Shown: piece after piece, positions 1 to 7,096 of the stretch | How the letters are laid out: every line of letters starts with the position of its first letter | Position numbering within the stretch: the first letter of the stretch is position 1 | Assembly: GCA_012521035.1 (NCBI GenBank) | Contig: JAAYND010000161.1 | Location: forward strand, 1 to 15,340 | Length of the DNA stretch: 15,340 nt | DNA from: Methanomicrobiales archaeon | GTDB lineage: Archaea > Halobacteriota > Methanomicrobia > Methanomicrobiales > Methanoculleaceae | Direction: 5' to 3' | Program-made: the position numbers and the translations under genes | Notes under the pieces: generated by a model | Database searches by the model: none | The model's input: only the letters and a program-made list of their open reading frames with translations | Told to the model about the DNA's origin: nothing

Positions 1-243
1 CCGGCATCACCCGCTTTTGCTACTATAGCAACTGGAGGATGGAACACCATTTTTCATACACCTCTCTAAACGTCCTACCTATACCTTCGAGTAATCTGAT
101 TGTATAGGTCCAATTAATGAGTAATTTGGGATTGCTATTAATATGTTTCGAATTGATCGTTCTGTGAAGAGAATATATCCTCATTTGGAGCGCTTATCTT
201 TGCCATAAGTTAAATTCTGCTGTTAGACACGAGGAATCGATAA
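1..243. other. AT-rich intergenic stretch without a convincing gene
   Basis: Hand counting gives about 39% G+C over the first 240 bases, against roughly 60% in the genes that follow. All six frames are broken by frequent stops; the longest open stretch is a 53-residue minus-strand frame with no recognisable similarity. The stretch carries two perfect inverted repeats (17-31 and 77-109) and AT-rich runs that could act as TATA elements. It could be a promoter-rich spacer, a decayed gene or the edge of a past insertion. The base composition and repeats are seen; the origin is not decided. Confidence 0.5.
77..109. repeat. Perfect 8-bp inverted repeat with 17-nt spacer
   Basis: ACCTATAC at 77-84 is the exact reverse complement of GTATAGGT at 102-109. 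A shorter repeat, TTGCTA at 17-22 and TAGCAA at 26-31, lies nearby. The pair could be an operator half-site arrangement or a hairpin. No T-run follows that would make it an obvious terminator, and chance is possible in AT-rich DNA. Confidence 0.4.
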
Positions 244-423
244 ATGATGTTCTTGCCAGGGATTTTAAGACCACGCGGAATGATGGCGATTTTTTGGGAA
301 AGATTGGAAGCGCAGGGTAGAGCAGGCGCGCAGATCCCTCTCTTCTCCGCCCATATCCCTTTTACGATGGCAGAGGCCGGAAAAACCCCCTGGAATACAT
401 GCGCGTCCAGGAACGATCCGTGA
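244..423 (+). CDS. Doubtful 59-residue small ORF
   Basis: An ATG at 244 opens a 59-codon frame ending with TGA at 421-423. It is preceded by a reasonable ribosome binding site, GAGGA at 231-235, eight bases before the start, and by AT-rich sequence near 204-215 that could serve as a TATA element. The predicted protein begins MMFLPGILRP, has no recognisable domain, no clear membrane segment and one cysteine, and its codon use is not distinctive. The only support is the start signal. It may be a genuine small protein or chance; I lean towards chance. Confidence 0.15.
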   Translation: MMFLPGILRPRGMMAIFWERLEAQGRAGAQIPLFSAHIPFTMAEAGKTPWNTCASRNDP

Positions 424-553
424 GGTAGATGTTATACGGCCGGAACACTATTATTTCCGGGAATCCTGCTCATTAATATCCTTTCTCCTGCACACTCACA
501 GGTTCCGGGAGAGCCTCTCCGCCGGGAATTTACAGGCAGCGCGACACGATCGG

Positions 554-560
554 TTATATG
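554..560 (+). promoter_or_regulatory. Possible TATA element for the helicase-led operon
   Basis: TTATATG stands out in a GC-rich context about 25 bases before the inverted repeat at 584-601, so a transcript would begin near that repeat. This would give the helicase mRNA a leader of about 165 bases. The match is modest and no B-recognition element is obvious. Confidence 0.3.
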
Positions 561-583
561 TTGCCGCAGGTCTGATACCCCCG

Positions 584-601
584 GACCTGCCGGGGCAGGT
601 C
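584..601. repeat. Perfect 8-bp inverted repeat (hairpin or operator) in the helicase leader
   Basis: GACCTGCC at 584-591 is followed by GG and then GGCAGGTC at 594-601, a near-perfect palindrome. It sits at or just downstream of the transcription start predicted from the TATA-like element at 554-560. It could be an operator over the start site or a stable RNA hairpin at the 5' end. A second small palindrome, GGAGAG-C-CTCTCC, lies near 507-519. Confidence 0.45.
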
Positions 602-747
602 ACCTCAAGACGAGAGGAGAGATCCGGACTGCGGGTGCAGGGCGCATGTTAGCAGGCCACATGGAGCGTGGGTTCGATGGACCCCGCGCTCCGATCTGCC
701 ATGGAGACCCAAACAACATTGAGGTCTGCCGGCGATATGTACAATTA

Positions 748-2760
748 ATGGAGTCCCTTGACGACTGGTTCCCATACCGGGAATACCGGCCTCATCAGCG
801 GAAGATGCTTGAGGTGGCCGCATCTGTCGCACGCGACGGCGGTATCGCCATGATCGATGCGCCGACCGGAAGCGGCAAATCGAGTGTGGTCTCCGCGCTC
901 CTCGCAGAGAGTCGGGGGCGGAAAGTGCTCGTCGCCGTCCGCACCATAAGCCAGCTCTCCACGTTCATGCGCGAGCTCGAGCTCATCCGGAAGAAGCGTG
1001 GCGGCCTGAAGTTCGCCTACCTCATCGGCAAGTCCAGCATGTGCCCGCTCGGCGGTGAGGGTGACGTCTACCGGCGATGTGAAGGGGTCAAGGCCTTCTC
1101 GACGGCGCTTATGCGGGAGCGGGCGCAGAAGGGAGCGCTCATCCCGGTGAACGACCGTCACATCAAGCAGCAGATCCGGAAGATGGACCCGGAACACCCG
1201 CTCATCTGCCCCTACTTCATCCACGGCAAGTCGTTCGTGGAACCCGAGGATGGAGCGCTGAAGATGATCCCGTCAGCTGCCCTGCGCACCCGTGCCGAAC
1301 GGGTGAGCACCGAACTGATCTGGCCTGATCAGCTCGCCGGGTTCTGCGGCAGCATCTGCCCCTACGATACGATGATGCACGCCGCCCGGGACGCTGACGT
1401 GATCCTCGTGAACTTCTACCACCTCTTCAACGATGCCATAAGGGAACAACTCTACCTCTCGCTCGGTATCGAGGGGAGCGATGCCCTGTTGCTCATCGAT
1501 GAAGCGCATAACTGCGGAGATGTCGTCCAGAGCATCGAGAGCGTGACGATCGATGAGCGTGATATCATGCAGGCTGAGCATGAACTCGCCGGCAGGCGGC
1601 GGTCAGAGCACCAGGCGGATGCCATAACCCAGATCCTTCCGCAGATCACCAGGTTCATGGACGCGCTCAAGGCCTCGCACGAGATCGAGGACTGGTTCGA
1701 TCCTGCGATATTCCAGCGGATGATCCTCGCGGGCACACTCTACCAGAACATGGAATCGGTCGTGGATGATCTCCTCAAGATCAGCGAAGGGATCCGTGAG
1801 AAGAACATGCAGGCAGGCGAGTTCCGGGAGAGCGCGATCGAGCGGCTGACCGAGTTCTTCTACCGGATATTCCGGTCGGCGGCTGATCCGGCCTACCTGA
1901 CAGTCTACCGGAAGGAGGATGATGGGTCGGTGGCACTCGAGGTCAGGAACATCGACCCTGGCACCAAGCTTCAGGATATCGTTCAGGCGCATGCCTGCTC
2001 AGTCCTGATCTCAGGCACGCTCTCTCCCATCGAGAGCTACCAGCGCTACTACTTCGGTGACCTCCCGGTCTCTGCACTCTCGCTCCCGAACGCCTTCCCC
2101 CCCGAGAACCGCCGCATCTTCTGCGCCGACGACATCACGACCGCCTACTCGATGCGCCGGGACGCACAGAACCTCGCGCGGACCATGGACTACATAACCA
2201 CATTTGCCGCCCTCCCGGGGAACCTCGCCATCTACTTCCCATCCTATGATCTTGTCAACACCTTCGCGGAGCGATGCGCCCCCCGGATCAGGAAGAAGCA
2301 GATCTACATCGAGCCAAAAGAGACTGCGACCGCCGCCACCATGCTCAAGGAGTTTATGGCCCTCCCGGGCTCGGGCCGGTCAGGTGTCCTCTTTGCGGTC
2401 TGCGGGGGCAAATGGAGTGAAGGTCTGGACTACCGGGGTGAGATGCTTGCAGGAGCGCTTGTCATCGGCCTTCCGCTCGCGCCCTTCAACCGTGTCCGCC
2501 GGATGGTGATCGACTACTTCCGGATGAAGTTCGGGGCCGAGGGCGAGTTCATCAGCTACACCCTCCCGGCAGTCAACCGCGCCATGCAGGCGCTTGGACG
2601 GGTCCTCCGGGCGCCGGAAGACCGGGGCGTGCTCGTCCTTGGAGAACGGCGGTTCCTGGAACCCCGGGTCCGTGCCGGGTTGCCGCCATGGATGCAGGAG
2701 GAGATGGCGACCTGCACCATCGATACATTCAGAAAGGAGGCTGACAGATGGCGATCGTGA
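748..2760 (+). CDS. XPD/Rad3-family Fe-S ATP-dependent DNA helicase
   Basis: Superfamily 2 helicase of the XPD/DinG type, expected to unwind DNA 5'->3' in repair or replication restart. In the 670-residue reading, a Q-motif-like RPHQ is at 14-17, Walker A APTGSGKS at 38-45, the DEAH box at 251-254, and motif VI (QALGRVLRAP) near 614. Cysteines between the Walker A and DEAH boxes, including those in SSMC, RRC, LIC and SICPYD, match the layout of the XPD 4Fe-4S domain. The reading frame is open back to an ATG at 646, but those 34 codons use TTA, GTA and CAA and have low third-position GC, unlike the rest, so I prefer ATG 748, where the family-like sequence begins. Neither start has a good ribosome binding site. 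The stop overlaps the ogt start. The family is certain; the exact cellular role is not. Confidence 0.9.
   Translation: MESLDDWFPYREYRPHQRKMLEVAASVARDGGIAMIDAPTGSGKSSVVSALLAESRGRKVLVAVRTISQLSTFMRELELIRKKRGGLKFAYLIGKSSMCPLGGEGDVYRRCEGVKAFSTALMRERAQKGALIPVNDRHIKQQIRKMDPEHPLICPYFIHGKSFVEPEDGALKMIPSAALRTRAERVSTELIWPDQLAGFCGSICPYDTMMHAARDADVILVNFYHLFNDAIREQLYLSLGIEGSDALLLIDEAHNCGDVVQSIESVTIDERDIMQAEHELAGRRRSEHQADAITQILPQITRFMDALKASHEIEDWFDPAIFQRMILAGTLYQNMESVVDDLLKISEGIREKNMQAGEFRESAIERLTEFFYRIFRSAADPAYLTVYRKEDDGSVALEVRNIDPGTKLQDIVQAHACSVLISGTLSPIESYQRYYFGDLPVSALSLPNAFPPENRRIFCADDITTAYSMRRDAQNLARTMDYITTFAALPGNLAIYFPSYDLVNTFAERCAPRIRKKQIYIEPKETATAATMLKEFMALPGSGRSGVLFAVCGGKWSEGLDYRGEMLAGALVIGLPLAPFNRVRRMVIDYFRMKFGAEGEFISYTLPAVNRAMQALGRVLRAPEDRGVLVLGERRFLEPRVRAGLPPWMQEEMATCTIDTFRKEADRWRS
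2733..2740 (+). promoter_or_regulatory. Ribosome binding site for ogt inside the helicase gene
   Basis: AAAGGAGG, a near-complete Shine-Dalgarno sequence, ends seven bases before the ATG at 2748. It lies within the last codons of the helicase gene, which fixes the ogt start and points to coupled translation. Confidence 0.7.
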
Positions 2761-3212
2761 TGGGATCGTGCCGGTTCGGACTCTGGCACGTCCATGTGAC
2801 ATGGGAGGGGAACCTCATCTACCGGGTGCGTTTCTCGCGGGAAGGGGTCATCGGTCCCGTCCCCCGTGAGATCCAGCGTTACTGTGCCGGGTTGCCGGCA
2901 GACCTCTCCTCCCTTGAGAGCATCGCAACCGAGGGTGAATCGACATTTGCAAGGATATACCGCGCAGTACAGGCGATCCCCTGCGGAGAGACGAGAACCT
3001 ACGGTGATATCGCGCGAGAGGTCGGGACCGCACCCCGGGCGGTCGGATCGGCCATGGCGAGGAACCCGACCCCGATTGTGGTACCCTGCCACCGCGTTGT
3101 CGCGAAGACCGGCCTTGGCGGGTTCTCCCCCGAGATCGAGATCAAGGAGGCCCTGCTCGCCATGGAGCGCCGCACACCCGGACCCTGCACACAGGAGAAT
3201 GAGAGAGATTAA
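2748..3212 (+). CDS. ogt: Methylated-DNA--protein-cysteine methyltransferase (O6-alkylguanine-DNA alkyltransferase)
   Basis: Suicide repair protein that transfers alkyl groups from O6-alkylguanine (and O4-alkylthymine) in DNA to its own cysteine. The 154-residue protein has the signature VVPCHRVV with the acceptor cysteine at residue 114, followed by a GLGGFSPEIEIKE segment that matches the usual LGG(Y/F)S...K..LL..E tail. Upstream, TYGDIAREVGT and APRAVGSAMARNP form the helix-turn-helix that carries the arginine finger. The N-terminal domain is short, as in many archaeal members. The start overlaps the last 13 bases of the helicase gene and has a strong Shine-Dalgarno sequence. The pairing suggests joint expression of a helicase and an alkylation-repair enzyme; a direct interaction is only inference. 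Confidence 0.95.
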   Translation: MAIVMGSCRFGLWHVHVTWEGNLIYRVRFSREGVIGPVPREIQRYCAGLPADLSSLESIATEGESTFARIYRAVQAIPCGETRTYGDIAREVGTAPRAVGSAMARNPTPIVVPCHRVVAKTGLGGFSPEIEIKEALLAMERRTPGPCTQENERD

Positions 3213-3233
3213 CTGGTAACCCTGCTGATAATA

Positions 3234-4151
3234 ATGAGCATGAAGGTCGTGGTCCTGGGGGCGGGGGCGGTTGGCCTGACCGTCGCCGCAAAGCTATCCC
3301 GTGTCGCGGATGTCCATGCCGTTGCCAGGGAGCGGCATGTAGATGCGGTGCGAGAGCGCGGATTCCTGATGACCGGGATATGGGGGGAGGGCACATACCA
3401 CTTCAGCTGCTCAGAAGACCTGCCGGACGCCTGGCGGGATGCCGACTACTACATCATAACCACAAAGTCCACCGATACGGAGGCAGTCTGCCGGCAGTTT
3501 TCCGGCGCTATCAGAGGGCGTGAGGTGGTGAGCCTCCAGAACGGCATCGGGAACGAGGAGATCATCAGCAGGTTCACCGATCGGGTCATAAGCGGTATGA
3601 TCATCACCGGGTTTGAGTGGCGGGGTGATGCAGCGGTCCACGTCTCGGTGGAGGCAGCGCCCATGAGACTCGGGCGGTTCCCGTCCGGCATGGATGGTGC
3701 GGTCAGGCAACTCGCAGACCTCATCGGCGAGGCCGGGATCCGGGTTGAAGCGACCGGCGGAATCAGGAGCGATCTCTGGTCAAAGACCCTCTACAACTCC
3801 GCGCTAAATCCTCTCGGCGCTATCGCAGGTGTCCCGTATGGTGCGCTCACCGATCCACACGCCTGGGCGATCATCACCGAGGTCGTCCGGGAGGCCTACC
3901 GGGTGGTGGAGGCCGAGGGCGTCGCCCTCCCCTGGGAGACAGCGGACGCATACCTCGAGTATCTCAGGACCGCTCAGCTCCCGGCAACGGCCGCCCACCA
4001 CTCATCGATGCTCCAGGATCTCGCCCTGGGTCGGAGGACTGAGATCGATTTCCTGAATGGCGCTGTGGTCGACCTCGGGCGGCGACATGGTATCGATGTG
4101 CCCTATAACGCCTGCATTACTGAACTGATCCACTTTCGGGAGCGAGTCTGA
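3234..4151 (+). CDS. panE: 2-dehydropantoate 2-reductase (ketopantoate reductase)
   Basis: Reduces ketopantoate to pantoate with NAD(P)H, an early step of coenzyme A synthesis in the cytoplasm. The 305-residue protein starts with a Rossmann fold, GAGAVG at 9-14, and has TTKSTDT and SLQNGIGN in the cofactor domain. The C-terminal domain has the family signature SKTLYNSALNPLGA, with the catalytic lysine at about 184 and asparagine at 188, then a RRTEIDFLNGAVVDLG block that carries the substrate-binding glutamate. It is full length. ATG 3234 and ATG 3240 are both possible starts, and neither has a clear ribosome binding site. It follows ogt by 21 bases and precedes mobA by 15, so it is probably part of the same transcript. 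Confidence 0.93.
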   Translation: MSMKVVVLGAGAVGLTVAAKLSRVADVHAVARERHVDAVRERGFLMTGIWGEGTYHFSCSEDLPDAWRDADYYIITTKSTDTEAVCRQFSGAIRGREVVSLQNGIGNEEIISRFTDRVISGMIITGFEWRGDAAVHVSVEAAPMRLGRFPSGMDGAVRQLADLIGEAGIRVEATGGIRSDLWSKTLYNSALNPLGAIAGVPYGALTDPHAWAIITEVVREAYRVVEAEGVALPWETADAYLEYLRTAQLPATAAHHSSMLQDLALGRRTEIDFLNGAVVDLGRRHGIDVPYNACITELIHFRERV

Positions 4152-4166
4152 GGATAGGGAGAGAGT

Positions 4167-4805
4167 ATGCGGTCAGCGATTGTCCTTGTCGGGGGAGATG
4201 CACGGCGTGCCGGTGGAAGGGAGAAGTACTTCTTCACGTTCCAGGGTAAGACCTTCATCGATCGTCTCATCGATACCCTGCAGGAGGTGGTGGACGAGAT
4301 CGTGGTGGTCGCGCGGGATCCCGAACAGTGTGAGCGGTTCTGCCATCTCGGGGATAATATCAGGTGTATAGCAGATCTCCGGAGGGGGATCGGACCCATC
4401 GGTGGCCTGCACGCAGGAGCGCTTGCAGTGCATGGCGAGCATGTCTTTGTTGCCGCCTGCGATATGCCCTGTATCAGCCCGGCAGTGGTGAGACTGCTCT
4501 TTGATTCTATCGGGGATTATGATGCCGCCATACCCTGCTGGAACGCCGATATGCTTGAACCACTCCATGCGGCTTACCGGACGAGCGCACTGCTCAGCTA
4601 CCTGGAGGAGCATGACTCGCTCTCGCTCCGTACGATGATATGGAATATTAACACCCGGTATGTGAGCATCGAGGAGATCAGGAAGATCGACCCGGATCTG
4701 CTGACGTTTACAAATATCAACAAACTGGAAGACCTCAAGACGATCGATCCTTCGATAGAGTACAGTCAGGATGATCTCTGCGGTTCCGGCCAGGGTTCCC
4801 TGTAG
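4167..4805 (+). CDS. mobA: MobA-like molybdenum cofactor guanylyltransferase
   Basis: Nucleotidyltransferase expected to attach GMP to molybdopterin, giving the guanine dinucleotide cofactor used by enzymes such as formate dehydrogenase and formylmethanofuran dehydrogenase in methanogens. In 212 residues it shows the nucleotide-binding loop LVGGDARRAGGREK (7-20), a divergent form of the usual GGxSxRMGxxK, then GPIGGLHAG (76-84), the metal-binding ACDMP with D99, and a C-terminal FTNINKLEDL that matches the family's NINTPEDL. A purine-rich GGGAGAG lies just before the ATG. It is the last gene of the helicase-ogt-panE cluster. A related sugar- or cofactor-nucleotidyltransferase activity cannot be excluded because the first motif is atypical. 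Confidence 0.88.
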   Translation: MRSAIVLVGGDARRAGGREKYFFTFQGKTFIDRLIDTLQEVVDEIVVVARDPEQCERFCHLGDNIRCIADLRRGIGPIGGLHAGALAVHGEHVFVAACDMPCISPAVVRLLFDSIGDYDAAIPCWNADMLEPLHAAYRTSALLSYLEEHDSLSLRTMIWNINTRYVSIEEIRKIDPDLLTFTNINKLEDLKTIDPSIEYSQDDLCGSGQGSL

Positions 4806-4940
4806 AGTCGGGTGAATCTCCCATTTCACCGGATCCCGGGCGACGGGAGGTCTCAGTCTCGACCTTATCATACCCGGGGCTGGCAGGAGCCTGAGGATAC
4901 CGACGTATCACCTGAAGAAGTTGGCCGTTTGCGCATCTCC

Positions 4941-4954
4941 AAAATATATAAATA
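4941..4954 (+). promoter_or_regulatory. Archaeal TATA box for the beta-propeller gene
   Basis: AAAATATATAAATA is an almost ideal archaeal TATA box in an otherwise mixed 233-base spacer between mobA and the start at 5039. Transcription should begin about 25 bases downstream, near 4973-4976. That fits a leader of some 60 bases that includes the purine-rich GAGGAGAGG at 5017-5025. Confidence 0.75.
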
Positions 4955-5038
4955 GTCCATCTGAGTAGTCTGGACCCGGTGTCATCGGGGGAGATGTCTT
5001 CAATACATTTCTGTGCGAGGAGAGGCACTGATTCACAG

Positions 5039-6220
5039 ATGGGGCGAGCAGCGCAGTCCGGGCACGGGGATCGTGGTCGATCTCTATCACTCCTTCTGTT
5101 CTTCTTTCTGATACCTGCCCTGTGCGGGTCTGCCTCAGCTATAGAAGGGATGTATGTCCCTCTCTGGAACATGGGAGCCAATGATGCCGTCGCCTCTGTG
5201 GCCATCTCGCAGGACGGCACCGCGATCGTCGCCGGTGCGGGCTCGACGGTCCACCTCATGGATCGAGATGGGGACATACTCTGGAGAACTACAGTCGGCT
5301 CCAGGGTAAACGGCGTTGGCATATCACCTGAAGGGTCGCATATCGGTGTCGCTGCTGATAAACTCTATCTCTTTGATAGTACCGGCGATCTGCTCTGGAC
5401 CGAGAAGACGACGTTTGTCTACCGTAGCGTAGATATCTCATCCGATCTCTCTTCAGATCTCCCTTCCAGGGCCATGTACATTGCCACCGGGTGCGATAAC
5501 GGTGCGATATACATCTTCAACCCTGACAAAGAAGAGCTCTGGGATTACGATATGGGTACCCGTAGTTACGACATCGCCATATCCAGGAACGGGCTTATAA
5601 TCGTAGCAGGGTGCGATGACCAGGGTGTCTACTACCTCAATAGCAGGGAGGGAGAGTCCTGGAGTTATGGGACCGGGAAGCGTGTGAAGGGCATCGCCCT
5701 CACCCCTGATGGCCGGTTCGTGGCCGCGGGATCAGATGACCGGTGTATCTACCTCTCCACGGGGGCAGGTGAGCACCTCTGGAAGTATCCAACCGGAGAT
5801 CCCGTCCCCTCGACAGCGCTGACGGAGGAGGCACGAGAGGTCTTTGCCGCTTCGGGCAGATCGGTGCTTGTTCTCGATAGCTCCGGGGCTGAGATTCAGA
5901 CGATTCCCTTCAATGACCGCGTGGAATCGATCGCGGTAACTCCCGACGGTTCATTCCTCGTGATCGGGGGTGGCGACCAGTCTATCCACCTCTTCACACG
6001 GGATAAATCTCTGCTCGCCAGTGAGAGCAGGAGTGCCCCGGCAGATGAGACCGCGCCCCGGGAGAGCGTGACCACTCCTGCGGCCGGTAGCGCCAGTGCG
6101 GTGGCTGAGGTGACCCCTCCACCCCCCGCCGAGGAGACTTCGATCTTCTCGAAAGTGCTCGGGTGGCTGGAGAACATCTTCTCTCTCCTCTTCAGGCCGC
6201 AGGAGGACTTCATCGCCTGA
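5039..6220 (+). CDS. Secreted seven-bladed beta-propeller (WD40/PQQ-like repeat) protein
   Basis: A 393-residue exported protein of unknown function. A signal peptide covers residues 1-34 (basic start, hydrophobic core LSLLLFFFLIPALCG, likely cut after GSASA). Seven repeats of about 40 residues follow (about 49-324), each with an xISxDG or TPDG turn, an AxG(x)D strand and a (D/N)xxG(x)xLW end. The repeat tryptophans fall at 82, 120, 168, 208 and 248. A Pro/Thr/Ala-rich linker (about 325-366) leads to an amphipathic C-terminal helix, IFSKVLGWLENIFSLLF, which may touch the membrane. The frame is open to GTG 4979 and ATG 4994, but ATG 5039 gives a normal signal peptide and follows GAGGAGAGG. Such propellers usually bind proteins or act as scaffolds; no catalytic residues are visible. 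Confidence 0.85.
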   Translation: MGRAAQSGHGDRGRSLSLLLFFFLIPALCGSASAIEGMYVPLWNMGANDAVASVAISQDGTAIVAGAGSTVHLMDRDGDILWRTTVGSRVNGVGISPEGSHIGVAADKLYLFDSTGDLLWTEKTTFVYRSVDISSDLSSDLPSRAMYIATGCDNGAIYIFNPDKEELWDYDMGTRSYDIAISRNGLIIVAGCDDQGVYYLNSREGESWSYGTGKRVKGIALTPDGRFVAAGSDDRCIYLSTGAGEHLWKYPTGDPVPSTALTEEAREVFAASGRSVLVLDSSGAEIQTIPFNDRVESIAVTPDGSFLVIGGGDQSIHLFTRDKSLLASESRSAPADETAPRESVTTPAAGSASAVAEVTPPPPAEETSIFSKVLGWLENIFSLLFRPQEDFIA

Positions 6221-6331
6221 CGATCCTGAATAGCGGGAGAGGAGCGCACGGTCAGCGCCGGGTGTGGGAGTTTACAAGACCCAATCATCCACAGAGATGG
6301 CGGATGTGCAAAATACCGCGCACCGACCCTA

Positions 6332-7096
6332 TCAGACTCTATACCTCCGGCCGCTCGCGTCGCGTGCGTAGTGCCCGAACTCACTGTTGAGCAGGACGTC
6401 GCCGGTGAAGACAGGGCCATCCCGGCAGACCCGGAGGCCGTGCGGGTCGGTGCAGCACGATCCGCAGAGACCGACCCCGCACTTCATGTAGCGGTTCAGA
6501 GAGAACTGTCCCCGCTCCGCACACCCTTCCCGGTCAAGGATGCCGAGCACCGCCATCATCATGACCTCAGGGCCGCAGACGCAGATGTGGCTGAAGTCAG
6601 CGAGGTCCACCCTTGAGATGAGATCGGTCACAAACCCATGGTGACCGGCGGTGCCGTCGTCGGTCGCGACCATCAATGTCGCTGCATCCCCTATCCGGTC
6701 GGTGAAGAGGAGTTCTGAGCCTGTCCGGGCACCGAGGAGGAAGGTATCGACCGCTCCGGCCTCCACGAGCGGTAGCAGTGGGGAAGCGCCGACTCCCCCG
6801 GCGATGGCGAGTGTCCTTCCGGTGACCGAAAAACCGTTCCCGTACGGACCCCTGATCCCGATCCGGTCACCCTCGTGCATCGCAAAGAGAGCGGAGGTCG
6901 CGTCTCCCACCTTGAAGACGGTGATCGATGACGGGGAAGAGAGACCCATCGGGATCTCATCGACGCCCGGCACCCAGACCATCACGAACTGGCCCGGTTG
7001 CATGGTGATCTTGTGGTCAAAGACGAATGTCCTGATCGACGGCGTCTCCTGGATGATCTTTTGTATCGTAACCCCGATGGGCATCTGTTCATCCAT
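6332..7096 (-). CDS. pyrK: Dihydroorotate dehydrogenase electron transfer subunit
   Basis: FAD and [2Fe-2S] protein that passes electrons from PyrD to NAD+ (or another acceptor) in pyrimidine synthesis. The 254-residue protein has the flavin-binding PMGLSS near 49-54, GPYGNGF at 83-89, the nucleotide-binding AIAGGVGASPLLPL near 97-110, and the iron-sulfur motif KCGVGLCGSCC, with cysteines at 206, 211, 214 and 215 and a last one at 224 (VCRDGPVF). The frame is open to 7180, but that extension lies wholly inside pyrD. ATG 7096 overlaps the pyrD stop by eight bases and follows GGGGTG, so it is the likely start. It is co-transcribed with pyrD. Confidence 0.93.
   Translation of the reverse strand: MDEQMPIGVTIQKIIQETPSIRTFVFDHKITMQPGQFVMVWVPGVDEIPMGLSSPSSITVFKVGDATSALFAMHEGDRIGIRGPYGNGFSVTGRTLAIAGGVGASPLLPLVEAGAVDTFLLGARTGSELLFTDRIGDAATLMVATDDGTAGHHGFVTDLISRVDLADFSHICVCGPEVMMMAVLGILDREGCAERGQFSLNRYMKCGVGLCGSCCTDPHGLRVCRDGPVFTGDVLLNSEFGHYARDASGRRYRV

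Noticed and set aside
23..184. A 53-residue minus-strand frame in the AT-rich edge
   Set aside because: It has no ribosome binding site and no recognisable similarity; a frame of this length is easily expected by chance. It could be a remnant, but nothing supports it.
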